NCBI GenBank assembly: GCA_013398275.1
Contig: VZSE01011604.1
Coordinates: forward strand, 1,255,695-1,319,694
Source: Promerops cafer
Lineage: Eukaryota; Chordata; Aves; Passeriformes; Nectariniidae
Direction of reading: 5' to 3'
Length of the DNA stretch: 64,000 bases
In this document: positions 23,285 to 36,452 of the stretch, piece by piece
How the letters are laid out: each line of letters begins with the position of its first letter
Numbering within the stretch: position 1 is the first letter of the stretch
Made by a program: the position numbers and the translations under genes
The notes under the pieces: generated by a model
Databases searched by the model: none
The model's input: only the letters and a program-made list of their open reading frames with translations
Told to the model about the DNA's origin: nothing

Positions 23285-25640
23285 GTACTGTACAATGCTG
23301 TTGAAGGGAAGCTTCACTCTGTGTTTAACTCTTTCACTTCACTATATGTTTAATGTGGGTTTGGTAGATAGATATTTAAGAATGTCAAGTAAAATACTGT
23401 AGAGAAACAAGCTATTTTTGATCTGTTTTGTCTTTTCAAAGTGTGGCTTTCATGTCTTGTGCTTCTGCTAAGACCAAACATGTTCTGTGCATACTGTCTC
23501 TTCAGTAATAGCCATTAAAATGCCAGCAAGTAACAAATTCTGCTATTTAACTGTTTTGTGGTGTGGTGTATCTCTGTAAATTCCAAGCCTGTTCAGTTTA
23601 CCTCAATCATGATGAGGTAAATTTCAGAGTTACTAACATTTCCAAGATCTCTTGGGCATCAAAATGTATTTAGTAGCAAAGGCAGAAAATTTTGATGCCT
23701 GTGAGATCTTCCACTGATTTCAATTTACGTGCAGCAAAGCACTTTAACATCAAATGTATACATACACATTGGGTAACTGAATAGATACTGACTTCTGAGT
23801 TGTTACAGTAGCTGGGGTTGGATTAGATTATATTGGTGCTTCTGTTTCCAGTCAAATAGAAAATGTGTGTATTTAGTAGTCCTTTTCCTTACTTAGTCTG
23901 TTTTAATACATTGCTTAAATTAATTATCCTCAAGAAAGGTATGGTTGATTTCTAATGAGCTTTACTTTGCATTACTAGTAGACGCAACATAACCAAAGTA
24001 AAACTGGATAACTTATTTAAATTTTTGTGGAGAAAGTCCACCTCCAGTAGGTGACAACCATTGAGCAAATCTTAGCTCATGGCCTTTTGGCTTCATGAAT
24101 GGCAGCACTATTCCCCCTAATCCTCTGTCATTACTTGCTGTGGCTTCCTCTTATGTGGAGATCAATACTAGATGAAATATCTACTGTATTTATTTAAGAA
24201 AAAGTTATACAGATTAATAAAGACTCATTATTTTGATATTATACGCTTTACATAAATCCTAATTTATTGGGATTACACAATGTTCAATGATGGTGTTGAT
24301 GATCAGCTGCTACATTAGCCTTTCCACAGCCTTGTTTATGGTTGAAGACTATGCAAGTAAAGGAATCATAATCCGTATCTAGTCACAGCCCAGCCCCAAG
24401 TGAGAAACCAGCATAGGTAGTGCTTGGTATTTAAGAAAATCATTAATTCATTACTGTATTTCTTTGCAGTGCAGTTGCAGCCTTTCTTAAGGATAGTTTC
24501 TCCCTGTTGTCCTTTGTGTTCATTGTATATGTTTAACACCTTCTGATACATGAGACTGTTTATATGCAAAAGTGATCTGTCTGAAATCACCTTGTATTTT
24601 ATGCAAATAAGTTTACAAGAGTTCTGGAATGAGGTTTTTCTGGAATGACGTGAAATAAACCTTTATTTTGTATCAACAAGTAAGTAATTTTGAATTTGAG
24701 TTTTAATTGTTATTAAGCAAATATTTACAAGAGAAAGTATTTTTTCTCCCTGTGAACTAAACTTTTTGAATGCTAGTGGAATAATCTGATGTGCTTGGAA
24801 TCAGGAGGAAAGATTTATAGCATTATGCAGAGTCCATTTTAAAAAGTGAGAGCACTTCACTGTCTGTATATTAAATGGGTAAAGTCGTTTCCTGTAATGC
24901 ATGAATGTGTCATTTTGCTCATACAGCTTGTGGATGAGAAACTGAAGGGGTAAATTGAAGGGATACTAAATGGTATGAGAACTCATACAATTTCTTAAGC
25001 ATGTTCAAGGAAGACACATATGAGTTCTTACAGCCTGAAATGCCTATAAACTCCCCTCTTTTCCCACCTGAAGTAAAAGCACCAAGATAAGAAAGATGAC
25101 CACAACCAGCTAGTTTAAGTTCTAAAGAGAGCCCTGTTTCCAAGAGGAGGGTCTTTTTCCTTCCCCTTGGAAACAAGGGGAAGAGCTTTATCCAAATTAC
25201 ACATTTAGACTCTCTTGTTTAAATTCACAGTATTATGAATTGTTAAATATACTCACCAGTGTATCTTTTTTCAGGTATTTGGGGTTTTTTAGTATTACGG
25301 TACTCTGTGAGATTTAAGTGATACATCTAACAAGCATTTCTGAAATCATAAGCAATTTGCTGATGTTTTGCCTTTTAATAAGGGTTACTGGATTGTGATT
25401 GACAACCTAGTGCACTGTATTAAATTATTCCATTTGTCTTCATTAGATTTTGGAATATACTCAGAACACATTAAAGTTTGATGACAAAGTAAGTGCAGGA
25501 TCTGGCTCTTACTTAGATAATCCAGTCCATAACATCTTCAACTCGTAAAAATCCAGCATTAATCTATGATGTTTTAAGGTACTCATCTTGTGAATCTTTG
25601 TTTCAAAAATGTAACAAATATTCCATTAAAATTGTTTCAG
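23285..25640 (+). other. COBL: Intron between COBL exons 5 and 6
   Basis: A 2.4-kb GT-AG intron ending ATTGTTTCAG. No recognisable element or additional exon. Confidence 0.85.
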
Positions 25641-25735
25641 AACCAAATCGAAAGGCTTCAGTAAGCAGTGATGCAATAGAGAAAGAAAAGACAAGACTTT
25701 TGGGATTGTTTAATGCTGATAGAAGAAGCAGCAAG
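25641..25735 (+). CDS. COBL: COBL exon 6: basic linker
   Basis: The acceptor is AAAATTGTTTCAG and the donor AAG|GTAAGT. It codes for residues 229-260, from EPNRKASVSSDA through EKEKTRLLGLFNADRR to SSK. This matches the position and pattern of the mammalian COBL segment with KEKKKFLGFF and a basic/serine tail. It is 95 bp, entered in phase 1 and left in phase 0. All following exons in this window are phase 0 on both sides, so this exon is the entry to a block where exons can be included or skipped freely. Confidence 0.93.
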
Positions 25736-28700
25736 GTAAGTGTTCAGCAGTGTACTGCTCACTAAAGAGAATTTATTTCTTTCCAGATCTGTTATGTCTG
25801 TGGGTGGTGGCATTTGTTTGGCCTGCCTTCCTTTTCCTTCCAGAGAGTAATCTGTTAACAGGGGCATAGACTGTATGCGATCAGTGCAGCCTGATGGAAA
25901 TATCACTTGCTTATTGAGGGAGTCAAGCATGTTGACCATTTACTTTTTTCTTTATTTCTTTTCACTGCTGTGAGTTCAGTAGGTGTTAAAAAAGGGCAGT
26001 AGTTTCAAGCAACCTGTGTCTGCTTATTAGTAGTACTCTCATTATAAAAAGCATTTATGAAAGGACTGATGTAATACAGAACAATTTAATTACCTGGTAG
26101 ATGTGTCTCATGACCTCTTCTGTGCATGGGTGATAATCTCTTTTAAAGCATTTATACCTCTCAGAAGCTCTGTGCAGTCACCCCATTGCCACCTCCAAGT
26201 CTGTAAAGCCAATGAATCAGGTGTAGAAGAAATAACTTCCCATACTGAACTGAAGGATCAGTGTCTGCTATCTTGAACTGAAAAATCTAGGAAAGAAATT
26301 TTGTATAAAATAATTCTGTTGAGATGCATTTATTAAGAATATTTCATTTATCACAGGAATAAAATGCAGAAGAACTTTCTGACTTAAGAACATAGAAAAA
26401 ATAGTGTGCTTTTAACTTCATACCTTTTGCATTCTTTACTTAAAGTATTAGTGTTAAATGGTTTTGGACATAAAGTGTTTAATATTCTAGGATGTCAGAG
26501 GAAAAAGAGAATTTTCTTTTTTCTAGTTTAAACCCTCAAAGGCTTTTGGAGTGGAATTACAATATGTGTATCTGATTAACAGGCAGAAAGAAACATTTGC
26601 TTGTTAATGGACTGATTATCCAGTCATCTCAGTCACATTCTCAAAACTGTGAAGGCTTTTCAAAATTTCTCACAGTTGTCTGCCTTTTTGTTCATGATCA
26701 GATTTCTGGTGCTTTTGCTAGGAAATAGATTCCTTTATGGACATTCTGAATTACTGTGTTGGAAAACCTTATTTCTGTCATAGATACTAAACTATTCTTA
26801 ATACCTTATAAGGGACACATGGGAACAATTTTATGAGATAAGAAGTCAGTCACTTTCGGAGTGTTTTTCCACTGTAATAAAATACTATTTAGAAGGGAAA
26901 AAATTGTGACTGGAGCGATAATACTGCATCTGCTCAGAAGAATCAAGTAAACAAGGGAGCTCAGCCTGAGCCTCTAGAGCACGCTGTGGGGCTGTAATTC
27001 CTCTCGAAGAACCAAACACATGCAGCATGCAGTTTCTGCATCCTACTTTGTCCTCTCATTCCATTTTACTGGACTTGGGTGTGAAGTCTGTGTTCTTGCA
27101 GTTCTAAGTCCTGAAGCAGATCAGTTTTAACTTTTAAAGTATTAATGCTTACAATCTTAGCAGAAGTTGCTATGAAGCACCCTAATTCAGTGGTTACTGC
27201 AGTGGGTTTCTCACAGCAGTGTTGGAAATGTGTTCAAAGATTGCAAGCTTCTCTTTTTTTTTCTGTTCTCTTTCTCTTGCTTGTTAACCAAAGGTGATAT
27301 TCTGAGTTTTTTAAAATACAAATTTTTAAAAAATGCTAAGGATATTGAGGGTGAATTAAATTCAAAATAGTATTTGACCTGGGAAAAGGTAGTAACAGTA
27401 CAAACAAGTATGAGAAACAGCTAAATCTGAGGAAAAGTTCTAAGTCTTTCTTGCTGATAGTTCTGACAAGTTAATTGATTTTTCTTGGTCATTTCTTTAT
27501 TGGACACTTACTTTCAAATGGCAGTTACTCTGTAGGAAAAGAAACTAAATCAGTCATTTTGTTTACTCGAGCAAAGAAGTCACTGTTGTCTTCACAAACC
27601 TCTGGGAATTTAAAATGCAACAGATGGAAGAATTACTGAAAACTGAAGAATAGCACAGCACACAGGAGCAAGAAGGTGTTAGTTAGGCATAATATATCTG
27701 ACTTGCTATTTTGAAAGCTTTCTAACCAAAACAGCAGTGAAACTGCTGAACAGATTTAGCAGGATGAGGGCAAATTAATAAAGTTGTTTTAATAAAGGAT
27801 TTGGTGGGTTTATAAAGGGATTAGATGGTGGGATGCCTTGTGATTTCAGGGAACTGGAATCAAAACCCCAGGGTGCCTAAATTCTGCTCTTTGTGGTTTT
27901 TTTACATTTTTACTCCCCCACAAGGCTTAAGTTGGTTCTGTGTATTTTTTGTTTGTTTGTTTGTTTGTTTGTTTGCATTATGATTTGCAGTAGTGAGGGG
28001 GGTGTGTGTATGTGATCATGCATAGTCTAGATATTAGAACTATTTGATAGGAAGAATTGTTCAAAGTCCTGTGCAGTAGGAGGACTGCAGACTTGCAGGC
28101 ATTTGCAAGGGGAAGGCAATTTCTTTTGCAAGGGAAGAAGAGTGTTAGCCTGTGTTGCAAACTGTCCTGTATCAGATGTCACTGCACACTACAGGCCTAT
28201 GCTCAGATTTCCATGCCCACGCACATGCTTGCTTTCTCAGCTGGCTCACTGAGAGCAGTAATTGTGGCATGACAATACACCAGATCTAACTTTTCTAAAA
28301 AAACTTTCCATTATATTGAAAACACTGTGACGTAGAATGAAAGCAAAGTCCTATTCCCATGGCTGGTACAAATTTGTTAAAAGTATTTCTTTGGTTAACT
28401 TTGTATTGGCAGGCTTAATGCCAGATCAGGTATCATCTTGTTCTCTCCATTCTAATTTTATGCTGGATCAGTTACCCTCTGTTCTCCTGCAGCTGGCATA
28501 AAAAACATAAAGGTGGCATGAACTCCATTTCTTTTCGATGTTAAATGTAGTTGTTTGCCTGAGGCTAAATCCAGATCAAATTGGCACTGCGAAACAATCC
28601 AGTAGAGCAGAGGTGCTATGCTGACAATCGTGGGATCTAGGCTTAAGTAAAGTAGGTACTAGCACACAGAAACAGTTCCTTCATGGAGAAAAGGCAAGGA

Positions 28701-29032
28701 AGGAGCTCCCTTCTTGTTCCATTGTGTCTGTGGGTATAGCAGAGACTAGCAGTTTGGTCCCTGATATTACAGGAATTAGTTACTCCCTATTTTTATCCTT
28801 GCCTAAGAGTTTTGTCTTTGTATTCTTAAGTCTTCTTGCTGATGGCTTTCTTAGCTCCTTGCCTACATCAGAGAAGTTTGCAGACTACTTCAGAGTTTCT
28901 CAGTGATCAGGTCCAGCACTACTGAGACAGTTTGTCTTGGTTCCGTGATGGGATTTGGTATTTCGCTCTGGCATGTTTTTGTAGTTTTGTTTCCTTTGCT
29001 GCTGCTGTGTAGGACACTTGTTTGTGTTGCAG
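25736..29032 (+). other. COBL: Intron between COBL exons 6 and 7
   Basis: A 3.3-kb GT-AG intron ending TTTGTGTTGCAG. It includes a GTTT microsatellite at 27947-27975. No further exon supported. Confidence 0.8.
27947..27975. repeat. (GTTT)n microsatellite
   Basis: Six perfect GTTT units preceded by a T run. A likely length polymorphism. Confidence 0.95.
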
Positions 29033-29116
29033 ACAGAAGAATACTTGAGGATGAACAGAGATTGTGGTGAGGAGGATGTTTTTAGTTCTGCATCTACAAG
29101 TGAAGGAAGCTTGGAT
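29033..29116 (+). CDS. COBL: COBL exon 7: 84-bp acidic/serine-rich cassette exon
   Basis: The acceptor is TTTGTGTTGCAG and the donor GAT|GTAAGT, a strong site. It reads TEEYLRMNRDCGEEDVF and then a serine-rich tail ending SEGSLD (28 codons, residues 261-288). It is phase 0 on both sides and a multiple of three, so it can be skipped without changing the frame. The frame is open only in the phase demanded by exon 6, which supports it being coding. No domain is recognised; the acidic and serine content suggests a flexible, possibly phosphorylated insert. Splice use is inferred, not shown. Confidence 0.82.
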
Positions 29117-29929
29117 GTAAGTACTAACACAGCTTGTAGTTGCTATTGCATTCTTATTAGCTCCTGCAGTTTGAATTAAACAGAACCCACTGCTGTTCCT
29201 GATGCTTAGCCAAGTAGAAGTAGAAGTATCTTACGCTTATGCAGGCTTCGTTACGTGAGTGCACAGTTTGCATATCTTCATGAAGTTAAAATGTAATGTG
29301 TTGTCTTCAAACAAAACTTGCTAGCTTCACTATGAATAAAGTTTCTTCCAGTATTAAAGTCTAAGCAGTTGTGAGAAAGAAGAACATAGGTGTTGTGACA
29401 TGCAGTGGCAGTCCTGCATGATGCAAGAGAATGTTTGCCTACCAACGCTATATAAAGGGGGCTTTTCTTATAAAACTACACCTTTCCTTTTCATCCCTGT
29501 ATCTGACTTCTGCAGCATGGCAGCATTCTATTTGTTTCATAAGGAGCTTGGGGGTGAAGAGTAAACACTGGAAAAAACAGGATTTTTGTTAAGTACCTCA
29601 GTAGGGTTTGGAGTACTAAAATCCTGTGAACCACATTTAGAAACCTTTTTAAGTGACTGACAGCCTACCAGTTTCTGAGGATCTAAATAGGAAGGTATCA
29701 GATTAGGAAGTGTGAATCCTTATTATTTTCTAAGACAGTTTTGGTGGTATAGTAATTATATTAAATGGCACATATTTTTTATTACTTTTTTTAATTACTT
29801 GACTTTTTGTTATATTTTCAAAACCTAGAGAAGACTGATGATGTGATAGCAGTTTGAAATGTGAGGTTCAGCTCTGAATCCCTGTTTCATAAACAGATCT
29901 TTGGAAAAGGAGTGTGGATCTGCAAAATA

Positions 29930-30420
29930 TAGAACTCACTAGCCACAGAGTAGGATGACAGGAAATTGTGGAAAAAATGAAGGAGTAAGAAAACAAATCC
30001 CAGATGAAAAGAGTAATATAAAAGGAGTCCAAAAGGAGAAATAGATAGAAAATTGATTTGCTGTAAAGTGTAAAAACACCAAACTCTGCAAATCTGTGAA
30101 AACTTCGTAATAAAAGATTATTGAAATGGAAAAGCTGCTTGTGATACTAAAAATTTGGGCAACACTATAAAGATGAATAGATTAATAGACCTCTTTTACT
30201 AAAAGAAAGTGCTAGAAGAGGGTGATCATGTGTAATTGAAATAGACTAAGTAAAAGCATAGAAAAAGCATCACAAGCTCTGCCAAAATAAAATAATTTTG
30301 TGGTTTGTATTCACATTATAAATTAATCTCAATATCTTGATACCCAAGTACTAGAAAAGAACAAGGAGAAAGAGTAGGAATTACAAGTAACAATATGATG
30401 GTAAAGGTGTGTGGTTCTTT
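29930..30420. other. A/purine-rich block, possible decayed LINE
   Basis: The plus strand is strongly biased to A and G for about 500 bp, with phrases such as AAAGATGAATAGATTAATAG that loosely resemble the 3' part of old amniote CR1/L3-type LINEs. The match is too weak to call. Confidence 0.25.
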
Positions 30421-33400
30421 CCCCAGAAGAGAAACATCACCTTATTTTTCTAGGGAATTTTATAGGGTAAATTGTAAACTAATATTTATTTTTCCCTCTG
30501 ACATTGATGAAAAAAGTTTTCAAAACCATTTTGAACATGTAAATATCTTCTAAAGGTGCCAGTTTGTAGGGAGGAAAAGGCTCTTGAAGAGGTAAAAATG
30601 TTTTCTTTTCATGTCAGGGATTTAATTTTTCCCACTTTCTTAAGAGGAATTAATCTTGAAGAACAATGTAACCCTTGTTCAGTGTTTATGTCTTTCACTT
30701 CTGGTTTGACACCTGTATTTTTATGAGCACTAATCCTGCTAAGACATGAGCACATAAAGAAATGTGTTGACTTTGTTGCACTGAATTGGTAGTATTCTGT
30801 TCAAGCTTGTAGAAAGTGTATTAAATAAGTCTAACAGATACAGTCAACCACACAGAAGGTCCATCTTTTCAAGAGGCTAGATGGGCTTCAAGAAAAAGTT
30901 CAACAGTTGTGATGCCTTAGGTGAAAAATTCAAAAATGTTGCAAACCTGGCACAGATAGTTGGCGTAGATAACTTGTATTAAGATAAAATTCAAATGGAA
31001 ACACCAGCAAAAGCACTTCATAATTTTAAAAGTTCAGCTTAGCAGTTCCTTATGGACTAGATTTGAGACCCTCAATCATTCTGACTAATTTGGTATTCTC
31101 CTTCTTCCAGAGCTACCTCATTTACTTCAGTGGAACTAAGTATCCCTATTCCAACTGAGTGGTATCTTACATGGCCATAAATGTGAAATATATATTTAGA
31201 GATTTAGAAATATGTATTTATAGAAGTTTCATTGCTGAGATAGGACTGTTGACAAAATGTCATCCAGTGGAGGCTTCCTCTTATGTGGTTACCTCAGGTC
31301 TGCTTTCTAGTACTGTTTTGGGTCATCTGAAAGTGTTTTGTTTTTGCTGTGTAGGAACCAAAGGCAGTTTCAGTTTTATTTCTGAAAGAAAAATATCTTG
31401 CCATTGCTTTTGGTACAGTACCAGGAGTCACACTGACTGGATCAAGAAAATTTTTCTTGCCTATAAAGAAATAGTTAACTCGTGAAGTACTACCAAGGTA
31501 AAGGCATGAACTTTCATATGCTTTAGTTTAAATCCTTTTCTCACTATTACATGGTGGGGATGCACACTGAATTGTAGGAAAGAAAACGTAATGATTCTGT
31601 TCTGGATATTGATTTGGAGTTGGTTTGTTTCTTTGTTTAAACTGGGCAATATGAAGTAATGGAATAAAAGTGTAAGAAACAAGAGACCCTTAGGTGTTTA
31701 TTCAAGCACAAGTTATATTCATTTTTTAACCACCAAACCATTCTCAGCTCCGTATTTATCTAATTATTATTGGAATTATTAATACCTCTAAAAATACTTT
31801 GAGTTGTTGATGAAGAAGCAGATTTTCAAAGTCAAGATGGCAAAGTCAACACTTACACTTGAGGTGAAGGGACGCTTTTTCGCAGTATCAGCAAAAATAA
31901 AGGTGAAAAGAATTTGTTAGCTTAGAGAGACGGTGTGAAAAGGCAAGAAATGACTTCCCCATGAAAATCCTCAAAGTGCAGCAGTTAATTACACCACACA
32001 CCAATAAAGGACACAAAATCCAACAGTGTATTGTAAATGAAGCAGAAGTCCTTTCCCTTAAACTGGGAAGAAAAACAAATCAGTTTTGTGCTAAGGAGAT
32101 GAGTTTTATATGCAGGTTAACTTTTTGCAAATCAAATGCTATTGAAATACACAACATACAGGTAAAGCAGTTGGAAGTTGCAGCACAGTTAGCTGTATTC
32201 AGCTTTTTCTGTGCCGAAGGCAGACTGTCAGAGCTGGAGTTCAGAACAGCTGGAAAAAAAAAGGGAATTTGAGTAACCTCTCTGCCGCTTGGTGTCACTG
32301 TCCTCATATAAACAGTTGATCAAGATAAAACACGGTATTGGAACAGTGCTAAAATTAGCTGGTTTTATTTTTGGGGCCTTCATGTTTTCATAAATCAAGA
32401 GTGAAAAAACACGTCCCAAGTGCTGAACGATGTGTAGCTCTGATGTGGACTTTGTTTATGTAATATATCAGCTTGGGAACAAATATTTAGAAGTACAGCC
32501 AGGAACACTTATCTGAGGTTTTGAAACTTCAGCACAAAGTCTTATCACACAAGGTTTCTCTAGTTCAAACAGGGCTACAGCAGTGCAATGTTGGAGGATC
32601 TTCATCATCACTTCATCAGCACCTTTTTAAAAATAACTAGTCTTCAGTGTATGTCAAAATGTAAGTTTTACCCATAATAGAATAAATTAATTAAATGAAA
32701 CAAATAGTCCAGTACTTCTCTGCTTGATGAATCTGTCATGCTATGATTATGTGTGTTCATATGCAAAACTACAAGAGGAAAAGAAACGTGTAATTTAAAA
32801 TACCAAACAGTTATCAGATATTTTTAGGATATGTGGGGGGGATTTTGGTTTTGTTTTTATTTCATAAATCAAATGTACCTGAATAATTGCAAGATTGTTC
32901 TCCAGAACAAAAGTTCTGTGCTTTTCTCCAGAAGAAAAGTCATCAAGAATTTTGGTGCATTAGTAATCCTGGCAATCACTTCTTAAGCAGCTGCAACAAC
33001 TCTTTTCCATATAAGGGCTTTAAAAACATATATGATTTACCTTTTCAGAGCCTTGTACTCTAACTGTAACTTCTATGCCCTCTTTGATGGCAGGAGTTGC
33101 ACCATTCATGGTACACTTTCTCAGTTCAGAATGGGTGGAAAGAAGAATCAGGTACAGTTAGGTGAATGTTATTTCTTTTCAACCATATAAGGTCCCAGGT
33201 GATCAGGTAATATCCTTTCCTGTCAAGGATTTAATGTCACACAGGCAGGTACTGTTCAGGGCAATAGGAATGAGAACACTGCCCATGTCATATAAATGGA
33301 AATTAAGTTAACAGCCAACCACCTTTAATATTTCCTTGTGTTTGACAATCACATTTGCTTTATATTCCTGGTTTCATGTTCTCCCTTCTTGGTCTCCTGA

Positions 33401-34501
33401 CAATACTTAGAGTAGTGTGGTTATTTGTTATTAGCAGGGACAAATCCTGGGATAGTTGTTGCATTTTGTAGAGTTAAAGCTATCTGTGCACTGTCCAAGA
33501 TGTAGGTTGTTATCTGGCCTTGAAACAATGTTTCCTAGCGTGATTTTGTTTGCAAAATACGAACCTCAACAAACTGAGTATGGAAAGTTGTCTAAATACT
33601 GCAGCAGACAGGTCTGTTCGCACCAGTCTTTCATTAAAGGGTGCCTGTAAGCCAGTAGTTAGATGCCAGGGCATGGCACTAGGGAAGATACAGTTATAAA
33701 TATTTTCATTTGTGAAGCTGTTGACATGATTAGAAGAAGAAGATATCTAATAAATACCATATCTCTCAGCATAAGGTTCACCATCACAGTAAAGTTAGTT
33801 TTATTTTGATAGCCTGTGATACACTATGGGGAAAAAAAAATCATTACTGTTAACTTGCCTTGGTAAGACAAAAGGTTTGCCCAAGGCTTAAGGTGGCATT
33901 GAGAGAATTTCAGTAGTAAAGATGCCAATGATCTACTTTATTTGTCTTTATCTTCTGAGGGCAGGACATGAAGCAATATGCTTTATATAAAGCAACAGAA
34001 ATTTAACTTGGATACAAGAGGGAAAAAAAATTGGCTACATGGAAATTTCACTTGGGAGCATGCTATTAAAATGACTGTGAAATCCTTATCATCCCCTAAT
34101 CTGCAAAACCTCCAAAAATGTCTAGGGGATGAGCTACAGGTACTTTTATTCTGTCTCAGAGCAGACTTATAGATTAAGCAGACCATGGAGGTGCCTTTCA
34201 GCCAGGCTATAGCTGCTGGAGAGATGCAGCTCTACCCATCTCCTTTTGTGGTGTGCATTTACAGGATACTAACTGTCTTCACTCATGTGAATCATAGATG
34301 GTTTTGCGTCTTATAGTATCTTTAGCTTTTTCTTACACTGTGTGATAGCAGAAGGCAAGAGCTTAAAACAGTGGCTGCCTGCCACCACCAGACTTCAAGT
34401 TTTTGCTCCACAATGTGGTGTTACTAGACCTCTTCAAAGAAAAGGTCCTTGGAGTTAGTGCAAGAAAAAATCATCTCAGAACCAGCTGAACTACTCCGGC
34501 T

Positions 34502-34526
34502 AAAATAAATAAATAAATAAATAAAA
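34502..34526. repeat. (AAAT)n microsatellite
   Basis: About six AAAT units. Likely length-polymorphic. Confidence 0.95.
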
Positions 34527-34848
34527 TAGCCCGAGGCAGACACCTGGAATGGAAAGTCTCAGCATCCATGGTTAAAGCATGGTGAAGTTACAAGCTATTA
34601 AAAACAGTATCTGGTGAAGAGACATGTCGGCTGACCCCTGTTCTGTCTGTGCTGCTTAGCTTGTACTTGCCAGCTTCATGCATTCAAAAATCACTTGTCA
34701 GCTCTTGCCCTCACCACACAAAAGTGGCTCAAGATCATGAGATTTGAAAATAAATCATTAAGGGTGGACTTCCCTCCATTTGTCTTCTGAGTGTTAGGTT
34801 TGTAGAAGTTGCATTTAAGCTTCTTTTTTGCGACCATGAAGGTTTTGG

Positions 34849-34864
34849 TTTTTTTTTTTTTTTT
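34849..34864. repeat. Poly(T) run, 16 bp
   Basis: Uninterrupted T run with T-rich flanks. Confidence 0.9.
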
Positions 34865-36434
34865 AATATTTTCAGGTAGTCAGTGGTTACCAGAACCTGT
34901 ATCTTTATTTAGAACTGCGTGGTTCAGAGTTAAATCATCACAACTCATGGTATTCATGTTAGAGCTTTTAAAAAGAGAGCTCGTAATCTTCAGTGGTTTT
35001 AGCAGGACATTTTGAAGGAAATATTGTCAGGAAACGTTCTGAGATGAACACAGAGAAATGGATTAAGTCAAATCAAAAGGGCTTGAGTACGATCATATCT
35101 ACAAAAGGATTTGGGTACAACTATGCCTGGCAGTGCCTGTTTTAAATACCTGACAGTGTGGGTGTCTGGACTCTGAATGTAAGCAGCCAAGAGTCAGATT
35201 TCCCAGGTTTTGAATCCACTGAAATCTTCACAGCAGGAGTTGCTTGTTAAACTCTGCCTATCTGTGTCTGTTACCTGCCTCTTCTCAAGATTCAGATCTC
35301 AAATCAGCTGTTAGATTCAGGTATTTAAAGCTTTTACTCTAGAGCATTACCACCTACTACTGTTATCCAAAATGTAAGTGAACTAAGTTCTCTTTTTTGC
35401 CTTTAGAGATATCAACATCAGAGAGTTATTTCCTCCTTTGCAAAAAATATCCCAAAATACTTACTGGGCTGGAGACTGCCTGGAACAAAGCTGTGAGGTA
35501 TTCTTGATGTGGGAAGCACCCTTTTGTAAAAATACCCAAATATTCAGTGACTCAGAGAGCGAGAGCAAGCTTAACCATTCAGACCAGTAATGAACTAACT
35601 TAAGTGCAGTGGCAGCTCTGAGTTCCAGTGCCAGCGCCAGAGATGTTTTTCTGTGTTTTATGCTAAGCAGATGTTACATCCAGCAAGTAAGTAGTCACTA
35701 AAGCTAGAACTGGAGGAGCCAAATGGCTTCCTGCCCAGATGAATACCCTAATCTCAGTCTCATTTTATCTAAACTCATGTTCATGTCCTTGAACAGAGGA
35801 CTTGCTCTCCTCACAAGAGGGGAAAGTTTGTTATTTCTTAGCTAGACAGTGGTTTTGGACCTGCATTTGCCATACTCTTAATGAATTATTGAACTTGTGG
35901 CAGGGGTTTAGACAGGACAAGAGGTAAATACCATAGCTGCCTTTTCAGGCAGTTGCATTTTTGTGAAGCCCAGTTGCTTAGTTGTGCTTTAAACATACCT
36001 ATTGGATCAGGCCCCTTGGCTGACAAAGAAGATTTGCATGTTTTATGGATCCTGTTGGAATTTAGGCAGGAGGTTAGAAGCACAGTTTCTCCACAGTTTC
36101 AGCTCAGCATGCCCAGAAGCGGAATTCAGACACCAAAATGGAAGTAAGCACACCAGAGGGATATGTGTCAGGCTTATTGATGGGAAAGCACAAAACATTG
36201 TGATTTAGGGAGCATGCTAAGTTAGGCTTGTGTGTGGCAATTCCAGACCTGAAAGAATTGGCATCATTCTCTACACAGTGATGTACCCAGGCAGTCTGGC
36301 ATAAGTTGGCTCAGATATCTCCCTCGGATGTTTAATTAAGACCTGGTGACACGCCCTTAACCACCCAAATCCTTTTATGTCTGATTCATCTTTTGTTACT
36401 GATTTCACTGAAAAGTTCTGAAGTTAACTCACTG

Positions 36435-36452
36435 AAAAAAAAAAAAAAAAAA
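36435..36452. repeat. Poly(A) run, 18 bp
   Basis: Uninterrupted A run followed by GAATAAAG. No element recognised upstream that would make it a retroposon tail. Confidence 0.9.

Noticed and set aside
35407..35497. Segment after TTTTGCCTTTAG, open for 29 codons
   Set aside because: The in-frame TGA comes at the putative donor and the length is not a multiple of three. Composition is not exon-like.
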